Source of the DNA: Sulfurimonadaceae bacterium
GTDB lineage: Bacteria > Campylobacterota > Campylobacteria > Campylobacterales > Sulfurimonadaceae
Length of the DNA: 64,000 bases
Direction of reading: 5' to 3'
Assembly (NCBI GenBank): GCA_016744905.1
Contig: JADGDM010000002.1
Span: 1 to 64,000, forward strand
The notes beneath the pieces were generated by a model that made no database searches, had not been told where the DNA came from, and saw only the letters and a list, made by a program, of their open reading frames with translations. Shown here piece by piece: positions 18,258 through 29,674 of this stretch. Each line of letters opens with the position of its first letter. Positions within the stretch are counted from its first letter, which is position 1. Position numbers and translations under genes: made by a program.

Positions 18258-19043
18258 ATGATTAGATATTTTTTCGTCTTTACCCTCTTTGTCATCACGC
18301 TTCACGCAGACATCACAATCATCACCTCTCTTTCAGGTATAAAAAATACCGAATACTACTCTCAAAATCGTTTGGCGCAGATGGATAATAAACAAGGGGT
18401 CATCTTAGACTTAGAAAACCGTGAGTTAACCATTATGTTAAAAAAAGAGAAGCATTATACCCATGGAAGTTTTGATTTTTTTCATCGTGAGCTTGCGCTT
18501 TTACTAGAAGGCAATGAAGAGGTTCTCGAAAAAAAATTTAAAAACCTTCGTAAAAGTCTCAACAAGCAAGGGCTGAGTGACAAACAGATTGACACCATGT
18601 TGGCACAGATTGGAATTAATTATAAAAAAGTAGCTGAGTACACTTCTCCTTTGACCCTCAAAAAAACGGCTAGGTCAAAGGTGAGTAATTATCCTTGTGA
18701 TCGTTATGAAATCATCTTTGAAGGTGACCCTATATCTGAAGTGTGTAGTTCACAAAAAGTAAAAGAGTATATTGATAAAGAGATAGATTGCTCTGTTCTT
18801 CAAGAGATCACTCAACGTGTCAACTCAATGACTAAAAACCTCCCTTTTTATTTTGGAAAAAGTGAACACAATCTTTTACAAGATAAGGGCTACATTTTAG
18901 AGTCAGCGCGCAAGTCTATGGGGATGAAACAGATCAGTGTTAAAACACTCAATATCTCAAGGTCTAAAATCAAAGCAAATATTTTTAAAGTACCTGCGGG
19001 TTACACAGAAGTCACACTTCAAGAACTTCTTTTTAAGAAATAG
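18258..19043 (+). CDS. Secreted (periplasmic) protein of unknown function
   Basis: The 261-residue protein has an N-terminal signal peptide (MIRYFFVFTLFVITLHA). The mature part is mixed alpha/beta with LTIMLKKEKHYTHGSFDFFHRELALLLEG in the first third and four later Cys residues (YPCDRYEI, VCSS, DCSV) that could form disulfides in the periplasm. I recognise no family with certainty; it vaguely resembles DUF4412-type periplasmic proteins. The start is two bases after the mltC-like stop, so the two are co-transcribed. Confidence 0.65.
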   Translation: MIRYFFVFTLFVITLHADITIITSLSGIKNTEYYSQNRLAQMDNKQGVILDLENRELTIMLKKEKHYTHGSFDFFHRELALLLEGNEEVLEKKFKNLRKSLNKQGLSDKQIDTMLAQIGINYKKVAEYTSPLTLKKTARSKVSNYPCDRYEIIFEGDPISEVCSSQKVKEYIDKEIDCSVLQEITQRVNSMTKNLPFYFGKSEHNLLQDKGYILESARKSMGMKQISVKTLNISRSKIKANIFKVPAGYTEVTLQELLFKK

Positions 19044-19057
19044 TAGGAGTTAAACTC

Positions 19058-21211
19058 ATGCAAAAAACTGGATCCATTACCTGTAGTGGTGGCGTTATTC
19101 ATACTGAATTACTGGCTCAGAGCAGACTTGCTATAGCAGATGAGAACAGTGCCTTTAAAATTGTAGATCTTAAGCATAACAACAACACACTTTTTGGTTT
19201 AAAACTAAAAACTGCTATCACCACCACCACTCAACATAACATCTCCTTCTCTCAAGATGGAAAACTTTTAGCTTTTAGTGAAATAGGTAAACCCATAGTA
19301 AGAGTCTTAAATGTTGAGCAAAAATCCATTCTTTACTCTTTTTCAAAACATAAAGATGGGGTCGAATCACTTTGTATCTCTCCGAATGGACGTTACTTAG
19401 CTACAGGTGGGATAGATGGAAAAGTCTTTCTTTTTAATCTTATCAATGGTCGATACCTAGCACGATTCTCTTCACATCCTGACTATATATCACAGCTTCG
19501 TTTTAGCCCAAATGGAGAGTACCTTACATCAACAGGTTATGAGGGTGGGTTGATTGCTACCAACACACATACCTATACTTTAGCAAAAAAAATTCGTCCC
19601 CATAAAAATCGTGTTGCCTACTTTATCTATGGTAAAAAAGATGAGATTATCAGTGGTGGTGTTGATGGAGAGCTTGTTATTTTAAATTATAAAACAAAGG
19701 CCATCAATAAGCGTTTTATGTCCCCTCATGGACAGATCAGCGCGCTTTGCCTAACAAAAGATGCCAAATATCTTTTTGTAGCAGGCATACAAAATTACAT
19801 TGCTGTTTATGAAACAGATCAATATAGTGAACTCAGTTCTCACTATATCAAACTTGAGTCCAAAGCCAATTCTCTAGAAATAAGTGAAGATGGACAATCT
19901 TTACTCATTGGATGTGAAAATTCTAAGCTTGAAGTTTACAAACTTTTTGACACCAAAGAGTTGACGACCAAACTCCAAGAGAAAGATTATAAAGCGGCTC
20001 AAGAGATCATCAAAAAAGACCCTCTGATAGAGAACACCAAAGAGAAACAGATGTTTGATACTATCTGGGAGAAAAGTTTTAATGCGGCTATGAAACTTCT
20101 TATCAAAGATGATGAACCACGTGCCAGCGCACTGCTAACTCCATTTTTTAATGTATCAAAACTCTCATCACTTGCTATTAAACTACTTGATAACTTCAAA
20201 CACTATAAAAAGTTAAAAGAGCTTATATCAGGTAAAAAGCTCAGTGCCGCTTACTCTTTAGTACAGCAACATCCTTACCTAGAAGAGACTCCTGTTTATC
20301 AAAAACTAGAACAACACTGGGAGAGTAGTTTTGCCCGTGCTAAAAAAATAATGTTGACAAAAAATGATGCTCCAACGGCGAAAATCGCCCTACAAGACTT
20401 TATGAATGTTCCAAGCAAAACACCTATTATTCAGATACTACTTAATGATATCAATACCTTTAAATCACTTATCTCAGCGATAAAGAAAAAGGATTTTCAA
20501 AGTATTTTAGCCATCATCGCAGCGCACCAATATCTAAAAAACACTTCTGAATACCAAGAAGCGATGCAGATGGCAGAAAAGATTATCGATATTGCCAACG
20601 CAAAACTAAGGGAACACGACTACCACAGTGTACAAGTTTATGCAAAGCTAATTCTTTCAGTTCCTCATCTTCAAGAACAAGCACAGTCTCTTAAAGACTA
20701 TGCCTATGGTGCAGCTCTATTTATGCACGCCTATAATGAAGCAGATAAATTTGCCTGCTTAACTCTTTTAGATAAGTACCCTTTTCTTGAAGAGATGAAA
20801 GAGGCTGAAGAGATCGAAGAGATGTGGAGAGAGATGATGTTGGTCTGTGAAGAGGCTTCTTATAACGGAAATATAAAAGTCATCAAAGAGACTCTAGGAG
20901 ACTTTATCAAAATTGAATCACGCAGTGAAATTATCGCTTCGTATCTTAAAACTTCTTATCTCTTTCAAGTCAAAAAATTTGCAACATCAAAACAGCTCTC
21001 CAATCCAGATGTCGTCAAGGGACTAAAACTCTATCTGCATCTGTTTAATTATGATCAAGATATCGGTCTGCTTATCAAAAAATTACGTCAAGTAAGAGGT
21101 TTCGATTTTGATCTGGGTGACAATGAGATGGAGGAGAAAGATGAGTGTAACTGGCTAGAAGTCTGTGGCAGTAATCCAGCAAACCTCATTTTTTCTAAAA
21201 GTAAACAGTGA
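19058..21211 (+). CDS. WD40 beta-propeller plus helical-repeat protein (paralogue)
   Basis: The first roughly 300 of 717 residues carry clear WD40 repeats: HNISFSQDGKLLAFSEIGKPIVRVLNV, SLCISPNGRYLATGGIDGKVFLF and LRFSPNGEYLTSTGYEGG. From about residue 310 the protein is an alpha-solenoid with repeated helix pairs such as EKQMFDTIWEKSFNAAMKLL and YQKLEQHWESSFARAKKIML. The domain order and helical signatures match the protein at 2381-4480. No signal peptide is seen. It sits between genes for a periplasmic protein and an RluA-type synthase, whose GTG overlaps its TGA. The function is unknown. Confidence 0.85.
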   Translation: MQKTGSITCSGGVIHTELLAQSRLAIADENSAFKIVDLKHNNNTLFGLKLKTAITTTTQHNISFSQDGKLLAFSEIGKPIVRVLNVEQKSILYSFSKHKDGVESLCISPNGRYLATGGIDGKVFLFNLINGRYLARFSSHPDYISQLRFSPNGEYLTSTGYEGGLIATNTHTYTLAKKIRPHKNRVAYFIYGKKDEIISGGVDGELVILNYKTKAINKRFMSPHGQISALCLTKDAKYLFVAGIQNYIAVYETDQYSELSSHYIKLESKANSLEISEDGQSLLIGCENSKLEVYKLFDTKELTTKLQEKDYKAAQEIIKKDPLIENTKEKQMFDTIWEKSFNAAMKLLIKDDEPRASALLTPFFNVSKLSSLAIKLLDNFKHYKKLKELISGKKLSAAYSLVQQHPYLEETPVYQKLEQHWESSFARAKKIMLTKNDAPTAKIALQDFMNVPSKTPIIQILLNDINTFKSLISAIKKKDFQSILAIIAAHQYLKNTSEYQEAMQMAEKIIDIANAKLREHDYHSVQVYAKLILSVPHLQEQAQSLKDYAYGAALFMHAYNEADKFACLTLLDKYPFLEEMKEAEEIEEMWREMMLVCEEASYNGNIKVIKETLGDFIKIESRSEIIASYLKTSYLFQVKKFATSKQLSNPDVVKGLKLYLHLFNYDQDIGLLIKKLRQVRGFDFDLGDNEMEEKDECNWLEVCGSNPANLIFSKSKQ

Positions 21212-21882
21212 AAATTACACTTCTCTATGAAAACAGTGATTTTCTAATTGCCTATAAACCAGCAGGACTGAATTTTCACTCCGAAGAGGAGATAGGATTT
21301 GCCAGCTTACTCAAAGAGCAGTTAAACCTAGACGTCCTAAATCCCGTTCACCGACTCGATAAAGTCACATCGGGCATGGTTATTTTTGCTAAAAATCTCT
21401 CCACAACACAAGCATTTCAAATTCTTTTTGAAAGTAAAACGATCTCTAAATATTATCTCGCACTCAGTACAAAAAAACCACGTAAAAAACAAGGTTGGAT
21501 AAAAGCAGATATGAAAAAAGGTCGCCGTGGCTCTTGGATGCTCGCACAAACAAAAGAAGACCCGGCCATCACACACTTTTTAAGTACCAATATCGCTGAA
21601 AATCTACGTGCTTATTTGATTCGACCCTATACTGGAAGAACCCATCAGATACGTGTAGCACTTAAAAGTATCGGCGCACCAATTCTCGGTGATGAACGAT
21701 ACAGCGCACTAGAAGAGGCCAAGAAAGAGGATCGAACATATCTTCATGCTTACGCGCTTAAATTCACTCTCTTAGATGAAGAGTATACATTTGTCCATCC
21801 CCCTAATGAGGGCAAAAAATTCTGTTCTGAAGAATTTTTAAACTACCTACAAAGTATTAAAGAACCCTTTACTCAGCTCTAG
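21208..21882 (+). CDS. RluA-family RNA pseudouridine synthase
   Basis: The 224-residue protein has the catalytic motif HRLDKVTSGMVIFAKN, with the nucleophilic Asp in HRLD, plus RPYTGRTHQIRVALKSIGAPILGDERY near the C-terminus, both diagnostic of the RluA family. It isomerises uridine to pseudouridine in rRNA or tRNA, and the target base cannot be assigned. No S4 RNA-binding domain is present, consistent with the short members of the family. The GTG start overlaps the preceding TGA. Confidence 0.9.
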   Translation: MKITLLYENSDFLIAYKPAGLNFHSEEEIGFASLLKEQLNLDVLNPVHRLDKVTSGMVIFAKNLSTTQAFQILFESKTISKYYLALSTKKPRKKQGWIKADMKKGRRGSWMLAQTKEDPAITHFLSTNIAENLRAYLIRPYTGRTHQIRVALKSIGAPILGDERYSALEEAKKEDRTYLHAYALKFTLLDEEYTFVHPPNEGKKFCSEEFLNYLQSIKEPFTQL

Positions 21883-21920
21883 AAAGTGTAATGGTACTTC
21901 TTTTGCTTACTCTACTGCTC

Positions 21921-21947
21921 TAAACTATCTGACAAATATGACGATAT
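21921..21947 (+). promoter_or_regulatory. Sigma-28 (FliA) promoter of fliD
   Basis: TAAA (21921-21924), 15 bases, then GACGATAT (21940-21947) matches the flagellar sigma-28 pattern TAAA-N15-GCCGATAA, with the CGATAT form common in Campylobacterota. It lies about 70 bases before the fliD start and matches the spacing of the promoter at 45020-45046. Confidence 0.75.
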
Positions 21948-22015
21948 ACCTTCATAAGAAATCTAAACAATTTAGAAGACAATCTACATTAGATAATAAA
22001 AATAAAGGAGTTATC

Positions 22016-23755
22016 ATGCCAGTAGTAAGCTCACTAGGTATCGGATCAGGTGTTTTAACCGCTGATATTATTGATAAACTCAAAGAAAATGAAAAATCTG
22101 CGACGGTTACACCAATAGAGACTAAAATTACAGCTGCACAACAAAAAGAAGATGCAATGTCTCTTTTGGAGTCACTTGTCACTACCTTTAAAAGTAACGC
22201 TTCTGCATTGAGTCAAGATACACTCTATCAAAAAAGAACGGTGAGTAGCGGGACAGATGATGTTACCGTTACCGCTAAAGATGGTACCTCAATTCAAAAT
22301 TTAAGTATCACTGATATCGCATTGGCCAAAACTTCCGTGCAACAATCAGGTTCATTCGCTGATACCACAAGCACTATTGCCTCAGGTGTTGGCTCAATGA
22401 ATATTAATATTGATGGCAAAGATATTGCCATTGAATACAATGCAGGAAGCACTTTAGAGGATTTGAAAAAATCAATCACTGATTCTGATGCGAACAACTA
22501 TCTTACAGCCAGTATCTTACAAGTTGGTGAAGAAGAATACACATTGGTGCTGACTTCAAAAGATACTGGGTTAGATCAAAATATCACCATTACGGATGAT
22601 ACTGGAAATCTTGATACCAGTCTCTTAAGTACGACACATAAATCTGGGACCTTTGCCGCTGCTGATGACTTTATTGCAAACAGTGGTAGTACTGGGACCT
22701 ATGACATTACAGTAGGTACTGAAGCACCTATTTCACTTGCTTACGATGACACCACGACATTAACACAATTGATGGAGAGCATTAATAGTGATGCCTCTTT
22801 ACAAGATGTGGTTCATGCCAATATCGTACAAGAGGGAGAGTTCGACTTTAAATTGGTACTTACTCCTATTGGTACTCAAAAAGATGCAACCATTACAATA
22901 GCAGATACTGTTACAACGGGTTCAGGTATGCTTGTGGGCATTACAGATGGAGCAATGGCTGTAGGTAACCTCAATGAGGTTCAAGCCGCAACTGATGCCT
23001 CATTTAAATATAATGGAATCACCATCACTAGAGATACCAATAGCTTTGATGATGTACTCTCCGGAGTCAGTATCACACTCAATACCGATGGAGGTAGCTC
23101 TGACATTAGTATTACGCAAGATAGACAACCTATTATTGATGAGTTAAACACCTTTGTTGCCAGCTATAACACTTTGATAAATGAGCTCGGAGACATGACA
23201 GGTGCGGATCTGGATAATGGAAAGGTCGGTGTATTTAATGGAGACAATACGGTTCGATCCATTGGTCGAGATATTACACGTCTTATTACCTCTGTTAATG
23301 CTGATGGACAATCTCTAGCACAGTACGGAATTGAACTCAATGAAAACGGTGAAATGAGTTTTACTCCTGGAGGTGTAGACAGTGAAGTTGATGATGGTTT
23401 TGACTATTTAATGGATCAAGACTCAGCTGCTGTTGCAACATTTTTTAGCGGCTTAACTACCGTCGATGATCTTGGCAATAGTAGTCGCCAAGTAGGGATA
23501 TTTGAACAACTCAATATCGATTTACTTAAAGTGACTAAAAATAATGGAACACTTGATCTCTACACAACAGGAATCAAAACTGAAGTGACTTCACTCTCTG
23601 AGCAACATGAAAAAACACTGGCTCTACTTGAAGCGCGCTACGAGACTATGACAAAACGCTTCATCGCTTATGATGGTGTTATCAATAGTCTCAATGCACA
23701 GTCTGCTTCTCTCACCCAACAAATAGATATGGCAATCGCCGCAGCACAAGGTTAA
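22016..23755 (+). CDS. fliD: Flagellar hook-associated protein 2 (filament cap)
   Basis: FliD forms the cap at the filament tip under which flagellin polymerises. The ATG at 22016 (MPVVSSLGIGSGVLTADII) follows AAAGGAG at an ideal distance; upstream in-frame codons have no such site. The N-terminal FliD_N domain and the C-terminal domain with the coiled-coil end (FIAYDGVINSLNAQSASLTQQIDMAI) are intact, giving 579 residues. Threonine-rich internal repeats (DDTGNLDT, IADTVTTGSG) fit the variable D2/D3 region. It is the first of three late flagellar genes under a sigma-28 promoter. Confidence 0.95.
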   Translation: MPVVSSLGIGSGVLTADIIDKLKENEKSATVTPIETKITAAQQKEDAMSLLESLVTTFKSNASALSQDTLYQKRTVSSGTDDVTVTAKDGTSIQNLSITDIALAKTSVQQSGSFADTTSTIASGVGSMNINIDGKDIAIEYNAGSTLEDLKKSITDSDANNYLTASILQVGEEEYTLVLTSKDTGLDQNITITDDTGNLDTSLLSTTHKSGTFAAADDFIANSGSTGTYDITVGTEAPISLAYDDTTTLTQLMESINSDASLQDVVHANIVQEGEFDFKLVLTPIGTQKDATITIADTVTTGSGMLVGITDGAMAVGNLNEVQAATDASFKYNGITITRDTNSFDDVLSGVSITLNTDGGSSDISITQDRQPIIDELNTFVASYNTLINELGDMTGADLDNGKVGVFNGDNTVRSIGRDITRLITSVNADGQSLAQYGIELNENGEMSFTPGGVDSEVDDGFDYLMDQDSAAVATFFSGLTTVDDLGNSSRQVGIFEQLNIDLLKVTKNNGTLDLYTTGIKTEVTSLSEQHEKTLALLEARYETMTKRFIAYDGVINSLNAQSASLTQQIDMAIAAAQG

Positions 23756-23759
23756 TATT

Positions 23760-24134
23760 ATGTATAACAATAACGCTTACAATACTTACTCACAGAACAA
23801 TGTCAGTGTAGAATCACCTCAAAAACTGATACAAATGCTTTTTGAGGGCGTACTTCGTTTTAATACTCTAGCAAAAAGTGCCATCAATAAAGGTGACATC
23901 GAGAAGAGAACCTACTGGGTCAATCGCTCAAATGCCATTTTCTCGGAACTTATTTCAACTTTGGACTACGACCAAGGTGATATTTCTCACTATCTTAATG
24001 GTCTTTATGCCTACCAAATGCAAGAGCTCTCTTTGGCCAATATCAATAATGACCCTAAAAAACTAGACGATGTCAACCATGTTGTTAAAGGTCTTTTAGA
24101 TGCATGGAGAGATGTTAATGAAGTGGCTCAGTAA
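23760..24134 (+). CDS. fliS: Flagellin export chaperone FliS
   Basis: The 124-residue all-helical protein begins with the family signature NAYNTYSQNNVSVESPQKLIQMLFEGVLRF and has SNAIFSELISTLDYDQG. FliS holds flagellin monomers unfolded in the cytoplasm before export. It starts four bases after fliD, so the two are co-expressed, and it will serve the two flagellins encoded 16-20 kb further on. Confidence 0.95.
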   Translation: MYNNNAYNTYSQNNVSVESPQKLIQMLFEGVLRFNTLAKSAINKGDIEKRTYWVNRSNAIFSELISTLDYDQGDISHYLNGLYAYQMQELSLANINNDPKKLDDVNHVVKGLLDAWRDVNEVAQ

Positions 24135-24375
24135 ATTTAAAATTGCTATTGCGGAAGAAAATCCAATAGAGATTGGGAAACTTCTAAAAGAGGTACCTAT
24201 TTTTAAAAGTAGTGTAAAAGCTACCGAAGCACTTTTTCTTATCAAAGAAGCTGATAAATTGATGCAACGCCTTCAATCTGAAAACTTAGAGATGAAAAAC
24301 AAACTTAAAAAACATATCGACTTTATGAAGTCTACCCAGAATAACGCCCCTTCAAACCTAGATATCTCCCAATAA
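24118..24375 (+). CDS. Small helical protein, candidate FliT-like chaperone
   Basis: This short (85-residue) protein is predicted to be all-helical, with a basic C-terminal half (KEADKLMQRLQSENLEMKNKLKKH). The ATG at 24118 overlaps the end of fliS by 17 bases; an earlier ATG at 24100 would give six more residues. Its place directly after fliD-fliS is where FliT-type chaperones for FliD are found in many flagellates. The sequence similarity alone is too weak to prove it. Confidence 0.6.
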   Translation: MKWLSKFKIAIAEENPIEIGKLLKEVPIFKSSVKATEALFLIKEADKLMQRLQSENLEMKNKLKKHIDFMKSTQNNAPSNLDISQ

Positions 24376-24383
24376 ACCTATCT

Positions 24384-24400
24384 TTGGAACCTTTTTTGCT
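24384..24400 (+). promoter_or_regulatory. Sigma-54 (RpoN) promoter of the pse operon
   Basis: TTGGAACCTTTTTTGCT matches the -24/-12 consensus TTGGCAC-N5-TTGCT, with the invariant GG and GC exactly 10 bases apart. It lies 34 bases before pseB. The -12 element is the left arm of a perfect palindrome (TTGCTTAT-A-ATAAGCAA, 24396-24412), which could also serve as an operator or weak terminator. Confidence 0.75.
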
Positions 24401-24430
24401 TATAATAAGCAAAGAAATTCTCTAGGATGA

Positions 24431-26565
<2,135 letters not shown>

Positions 26566-26574
26566 GAGTACTTT

Positions 26575-27267
26575 ATGAAAATCGCCATCATCCCCGCACG
26601 CGGAGGAAGCAAAAGAATTCCTCGTAAAAATATTAAACTTTTTCATAATCAAGAGATGATTGCTTACAGTATTAAAACAGCCATAGAGAGTGGTGTATTT
26701 GATAAAATCATTGTCTCAACAGATGATGAAGAGATCGCAGATGTGGCTAGAAAATATGGAGCAGAAGTACCTTTTATCCGTCCAGCAGAACTGAGTGATG
26801 ATCATACGGCTACCATTCCTGTTATTGCACATGGCATTGAAAACTGTGGAATTGATATTCAAGATATCGACGCGGTTTGTTGTATCTATGCGACTGCGCC
26901 TTTTGTCAAAGCGTACTACATAAAAGAGGCCTTAGAGAAACTGACAGAACAAAAACGTGATTATGTTTTTAGTGCAACCTCTTTCCCCTTTCCCATCCAG
27001 CGCGCTATCAAAATAGACAAAGAAGAAAATATCTCTATGTTTCAGCCTGAGCACTTTAACACACGCAGTCAAGACCTTCAAGAAGCCTATCATGATGCGG
27101 GTCAGTTTTATTGGGGAACACCTCAGGCATGGCTAGGAGATGTCCCGATATTTTCACAAAACTCAGCCATAATTGAACTGCCTCGATACTTGGTTCAAGA
27201 CATCGACACCTTAGAGGATTTCAAGCGCGCTGAGTTGATGTATGAAGTGCTGATGAGACATGAATAA
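26575..27267 (+). CDS. pseF: Pseudaminic acid cytidylyltransferase
   Basis: PseF activates pseudaminic acid to CMP-Pse for transfer. The nucleotide-binding start AIIPARGGSKRIPRKNIK is diagnostic of CMP-sialate synthetases. It also has ATAPFVKAYYI and DAGQFYWGTPQAW, which place it in the Pse subgroup, and the ending VQDIDTLEDFKRAELMYE. The length is 230. A TAGGAG site precedes the ATG, and it overlaps pseG by 8 bases. Confidence 0.95.
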   Translation: MKIAIIPARGGSKRIPRKNIKLFHNQEMIAYSIKTAIESGVFDKIIVSTDDEEIADVARKYGAEVPFIRPAELSDDHTATIPVIAHGIENCGIDIQDIDAVCCIYATAPFVKAYYIKEALEKLTEQKRDYVFSATSFPFPIQRAIKIDKEENISMFQPEHFNTRSQDLQEAYHDAGQFYWGTPQAWLGDVPIFSQNSAIIELPRYLVQDIDTLEDFKRAELMYEVLMRHE

Positions 27268-28219
27268 AAAGATACTTTTCCGTTGTGACAGCTCATCACT
27301 TATTGGGCATGGTCACACCCGTCGCTGTCTTGTTTTTGCCAATCAGTGCGACGAAAATGATATCAGTTTTGCCACACAAAGTTTAGAAGGCAACATAAAT
27401 CATCTTATCCCCTATGCCCACCATTTTTTGAAATCAAATGACATTCAAGAGCTTTCTGCACTGATTAACAGAGAAAAAATAGACCTGCTTATCTTAGATC
27501 ATTATGCGATTCATTATGAAGATGAGAAAAAGCTCAAAACACTGACGGGTGTGAAAATACTCAGCTTTGATGACACCTATGAAAGACATTACTGCGATAT
27601 TTTACTCAACCACAACATTGGTGCTAAGGAAGAAAAATACAGCGCGTTAAGCCCAGACTTCACCAAACATCTCTGCGGTGAAAAGTACACGCTTATTAAA
27701 AAAAGTTTTCATCCTAAAAAAGTCTCTCTAAAGTCAAAAAAACATTTAGATATTTATCTCTCTTTTGGTGGGACAGACCCCTTTAATCTTCTACAAAATT
27801 TTATCCGAGATTTTAAAAATGTACAACATACCTTTCATATTACCACTACCTCAGCCAATGTCAGCCTATCTCAGCTAAAACAACTCAGTTTTATTCATAG
27901 AAATTTCAAACTCTATATTGATCAAGACAGTATCGCTGAAGTGATGCAAAAATGTGACTTTGCCATCATAACACCCAGTGTGAGTGTTGCCGAAGTTTTA
28001 AAGATGCAGATTCCATTTTTAGCCATTAAAGTTATTGATAATCAAAAAGAGATCTATAACTATCTAAAATCTAAACAATTTCAGACCCTAGCGCGCTATG
28101 ATAGAGGAAAAATACATCTACTCCTATCTAAAATAAATACTACTTTGCCGATCTATACAAAAAGAAAACTGATACTAAGATCAGGGAAGCAACTATGCAA
28201 TCAAACCCTATTAAGTTAA
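27260..28219 (+). CDS. pseG: UDP-2,4-diacetamido-2,4,6-trideoxy-beta-L-altropyranose hydrolase
   Basis: PseG removes UDP from the bis-acetamido altrose before condensation. It has a GT-B-like fold. The catalytic His is in SLIGHGHTRRCLVFA; LLILDHYAIHYEDE, SFDDTYERHYCDILLNHN and LSFGGTDPFNL follow. The length (319) is normal, and it overlaps both pseF and pseH. The order B-C-F-G-H-I follows the reactions except that pseF precedes pseG. Confidence 0.94.
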   Translation: MNKKILFRCDSSSLIGHGHTRRCLVFANQCDENDISFATQSLEGNINHLIPYAHHFLKSNDIQELSALINREKIDLLILDHYAIHYEDEKKLKTLTGVKILSFDDTYERHYCDILLNHNIGAKEEKYSALSPDFTKHLCGEKYTLIKKSFHPKKVSLKSKKHLDIYLSFGGTDPFNLLQNFIRDFKNVQHTFHITTTSANVSLSQLKQLSFIHRNFKLYIDQDSIAEVMQKCDFAIITPSVSVAEVLKMQIPFLAIKVIDNQKEIYNYLKSKQFQTLARYDRGKIHLLLSKINTTLPIYTKRKLILRSGKQLCNQTLLS

Positions 28220-28650
28220 TTAATTATACCGATCTAGATGAGGCACAGATGCGCATGGTACTTTTATGGCGCAATCATAAAAAAGTACGTCAAATGATGT
28301 ACAACAAACATATTATTACACTGGCAGAGCATCTGCACTTTATTGGTGAACTAAAAACACGCAAGGATATGCAACATTTTCTAGTTCAAGGAGATGAATA
28401 CCTTGGCGTTATTAATTTTAAAGATGAACATCTTGGTCTTTTTGCGAACCCTGATATGAAAGGGGTGGGAAAAATATTATTGCAATTAATTATTCAATAT
28501 GGATTTGAAGAGTTAAAACACAAAAGACTCCTTGCAGAAGTCTATGATAATAACACAGTCGCCATTCATCTCTATAAAAAATTTAACTTTAAACAGATCT
28601 CTAAAAATGAAAATATCTTAACCATGGAGCTAAAAAATGAAAATAGCTAA
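28195..28650 (+). CDS. pseH: UDP-4-amino-4,6-dideoxy-beta-L-AltNAc N-acetyltransferase
   Basis: This GNAT-fold enzyme adds the 4-N-acetyl group in the Pse pathway. Motifs include VLLWRNHKKVRQMMY near the N-terminus, GVINFKDEHLGLFANP and the acetyl-CoA region GVGKILLQLIIQYGFEELKHKRLLAEVYDNN. At 151 residues it is slightly short but complete. It overlaps pseG by 25 bases and pseI by 14. Confidence 0.92.
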   Translation: MQSNPIKLINYTDLDEAQMRMVLLWRNHKKVRQMMYNKHIITLAEHLHFIGELKTRKDMQHFLVQGDEYLGVINFKDEHLGLFANPDMKGVGKILLQLIIQYGFEELKHKRLLAEVYDNNTVAIHLYKKFNFKQISKNENILTMELKNENS

Positions 28651-29674
28651 TTTTGATTTGGACAATAACAAAACGTTTATCATTGCTGAACTCTCGGCCA
28701 ATCACAATGGTTCTTTATCCTTGGCTAAAAAAACTATTGCCTCAGCTGCGCGCTCAGGTGCAGACGCCATAAAACTACAAACCTACACGGCAGACACATT
28801 AACCATTAATTGTGATCGTGAATATTTTCAAATCAATCAAGATACCTTATGGGATGGGGAAAATCTATATAGCCTCTATCAAAAAGCCTATACCCCGTGG
28901 GAGTGGCACGAAGAGCTTTTTTTATGTGCAAAAGAGCATGGCCTTATCTGTTTCTCTTCTCCTTTTGACAACAGCGCCGTTGATCTGCTTGAAACACTGC
29001 ATACTCCTGTGTATAAAATAGCCTCTTTTGAGATTACTGATTTGGAGTTGATTGAATACGCCGCTTCGAAGAAAAAGCCGATGATTATCTCAACAGGAAT
29101 TGCGACGCAAGAGAATATTGAAGACGCCATACAAGCTTGTAAAAATGTAGGAAATGAGGAGATTATTTTACTTAAATGTACCTCTGCATATCCCGCTCCT
29201 TTTGAAGAAGCAAACTTAAAAACCATTCAAGATATTGCCATGCGTTACGGTGTTGAAGTTGGATTTTCTGATCATACCTTAGGTATTACGGCGCCTATTA
29301 CAGCCGTTGCACTGGGTGCAAAAGTAATAGAAAAACACTTCATCTTAGATCATGCATTGGGTGGAGTCGATGAGCCTTTTTCTTTGGATGAACAGGAATT
29401 TAAAATGATGATAGACGCAGTACGTGAAAGTGAAAAGCTACTGGGTCGAGTAAGTTATGAAATCACACCAAAGATAGAGAAGTCTCGTACCTTTGCACGA
29501 TCACTTTTTATCATTGAAGATGTCAAAGCAGGAGAGCCACTCACACGTAAAAACATCCGCTCCATTCGTCCTGGTTTTGGCATAAGTCCTAAACATTTAA
29601 AAGAGGTTTTAGGTAAGACATTTAAAGATGATTATAAAGCAGGAGAACCATTACAGTGGGAACTTCTGAATTAA
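28637..29674 (+). CDS. pseI: Pseudaminic acid synthase
   Basis: PseI condenses the altrose derivative with phosphoenolpyruvate to give pseudaminic acid. It has a NeuB-type TIM barrel (AELSANHNGSLSLAKKTI, DAIKLQTYTADTLTI, FSSPFDNSAVDLLE, ISTGIATQENIEDAI, GFSDHTLG and the C-terminal ALGAKVIEKHFILD). An antifreeze-like SAF domain follows (RSLFIIEDVKAGEPLTRKNI). The length is 345. It overlaps pseH and the following unknown gene. Confidence 0.95.
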   Translation: MKIANFDLDNNKTFIIAELSANHNGSLSLAKKTIASAARSGADAIKLQTYTADTLTINCDREYFQINQDTLWDGENLYSLYQKAYTPWEWHEELFLCAKEHGLICFSSPFDNSAVDLLETLHTPVYKIASFEITDLELIEYAASKKKPMIISTGIATQENIEDAIQACKNVGNEEIILLKCTSAYPAPFEEANLKTIQDIAMRYGVEVGFSDHTLGITAPITAVALGAKVIEKHFILDHALGGVDEPFSLDEQEFKMMIDAVRESEKLLGRVSYEITPKIEKSRTFARSLFIIEDVKAGEPLTRKNIRSIRPGFGISPKHLKEVLGKTFKDDYKAGEPLQWELLN

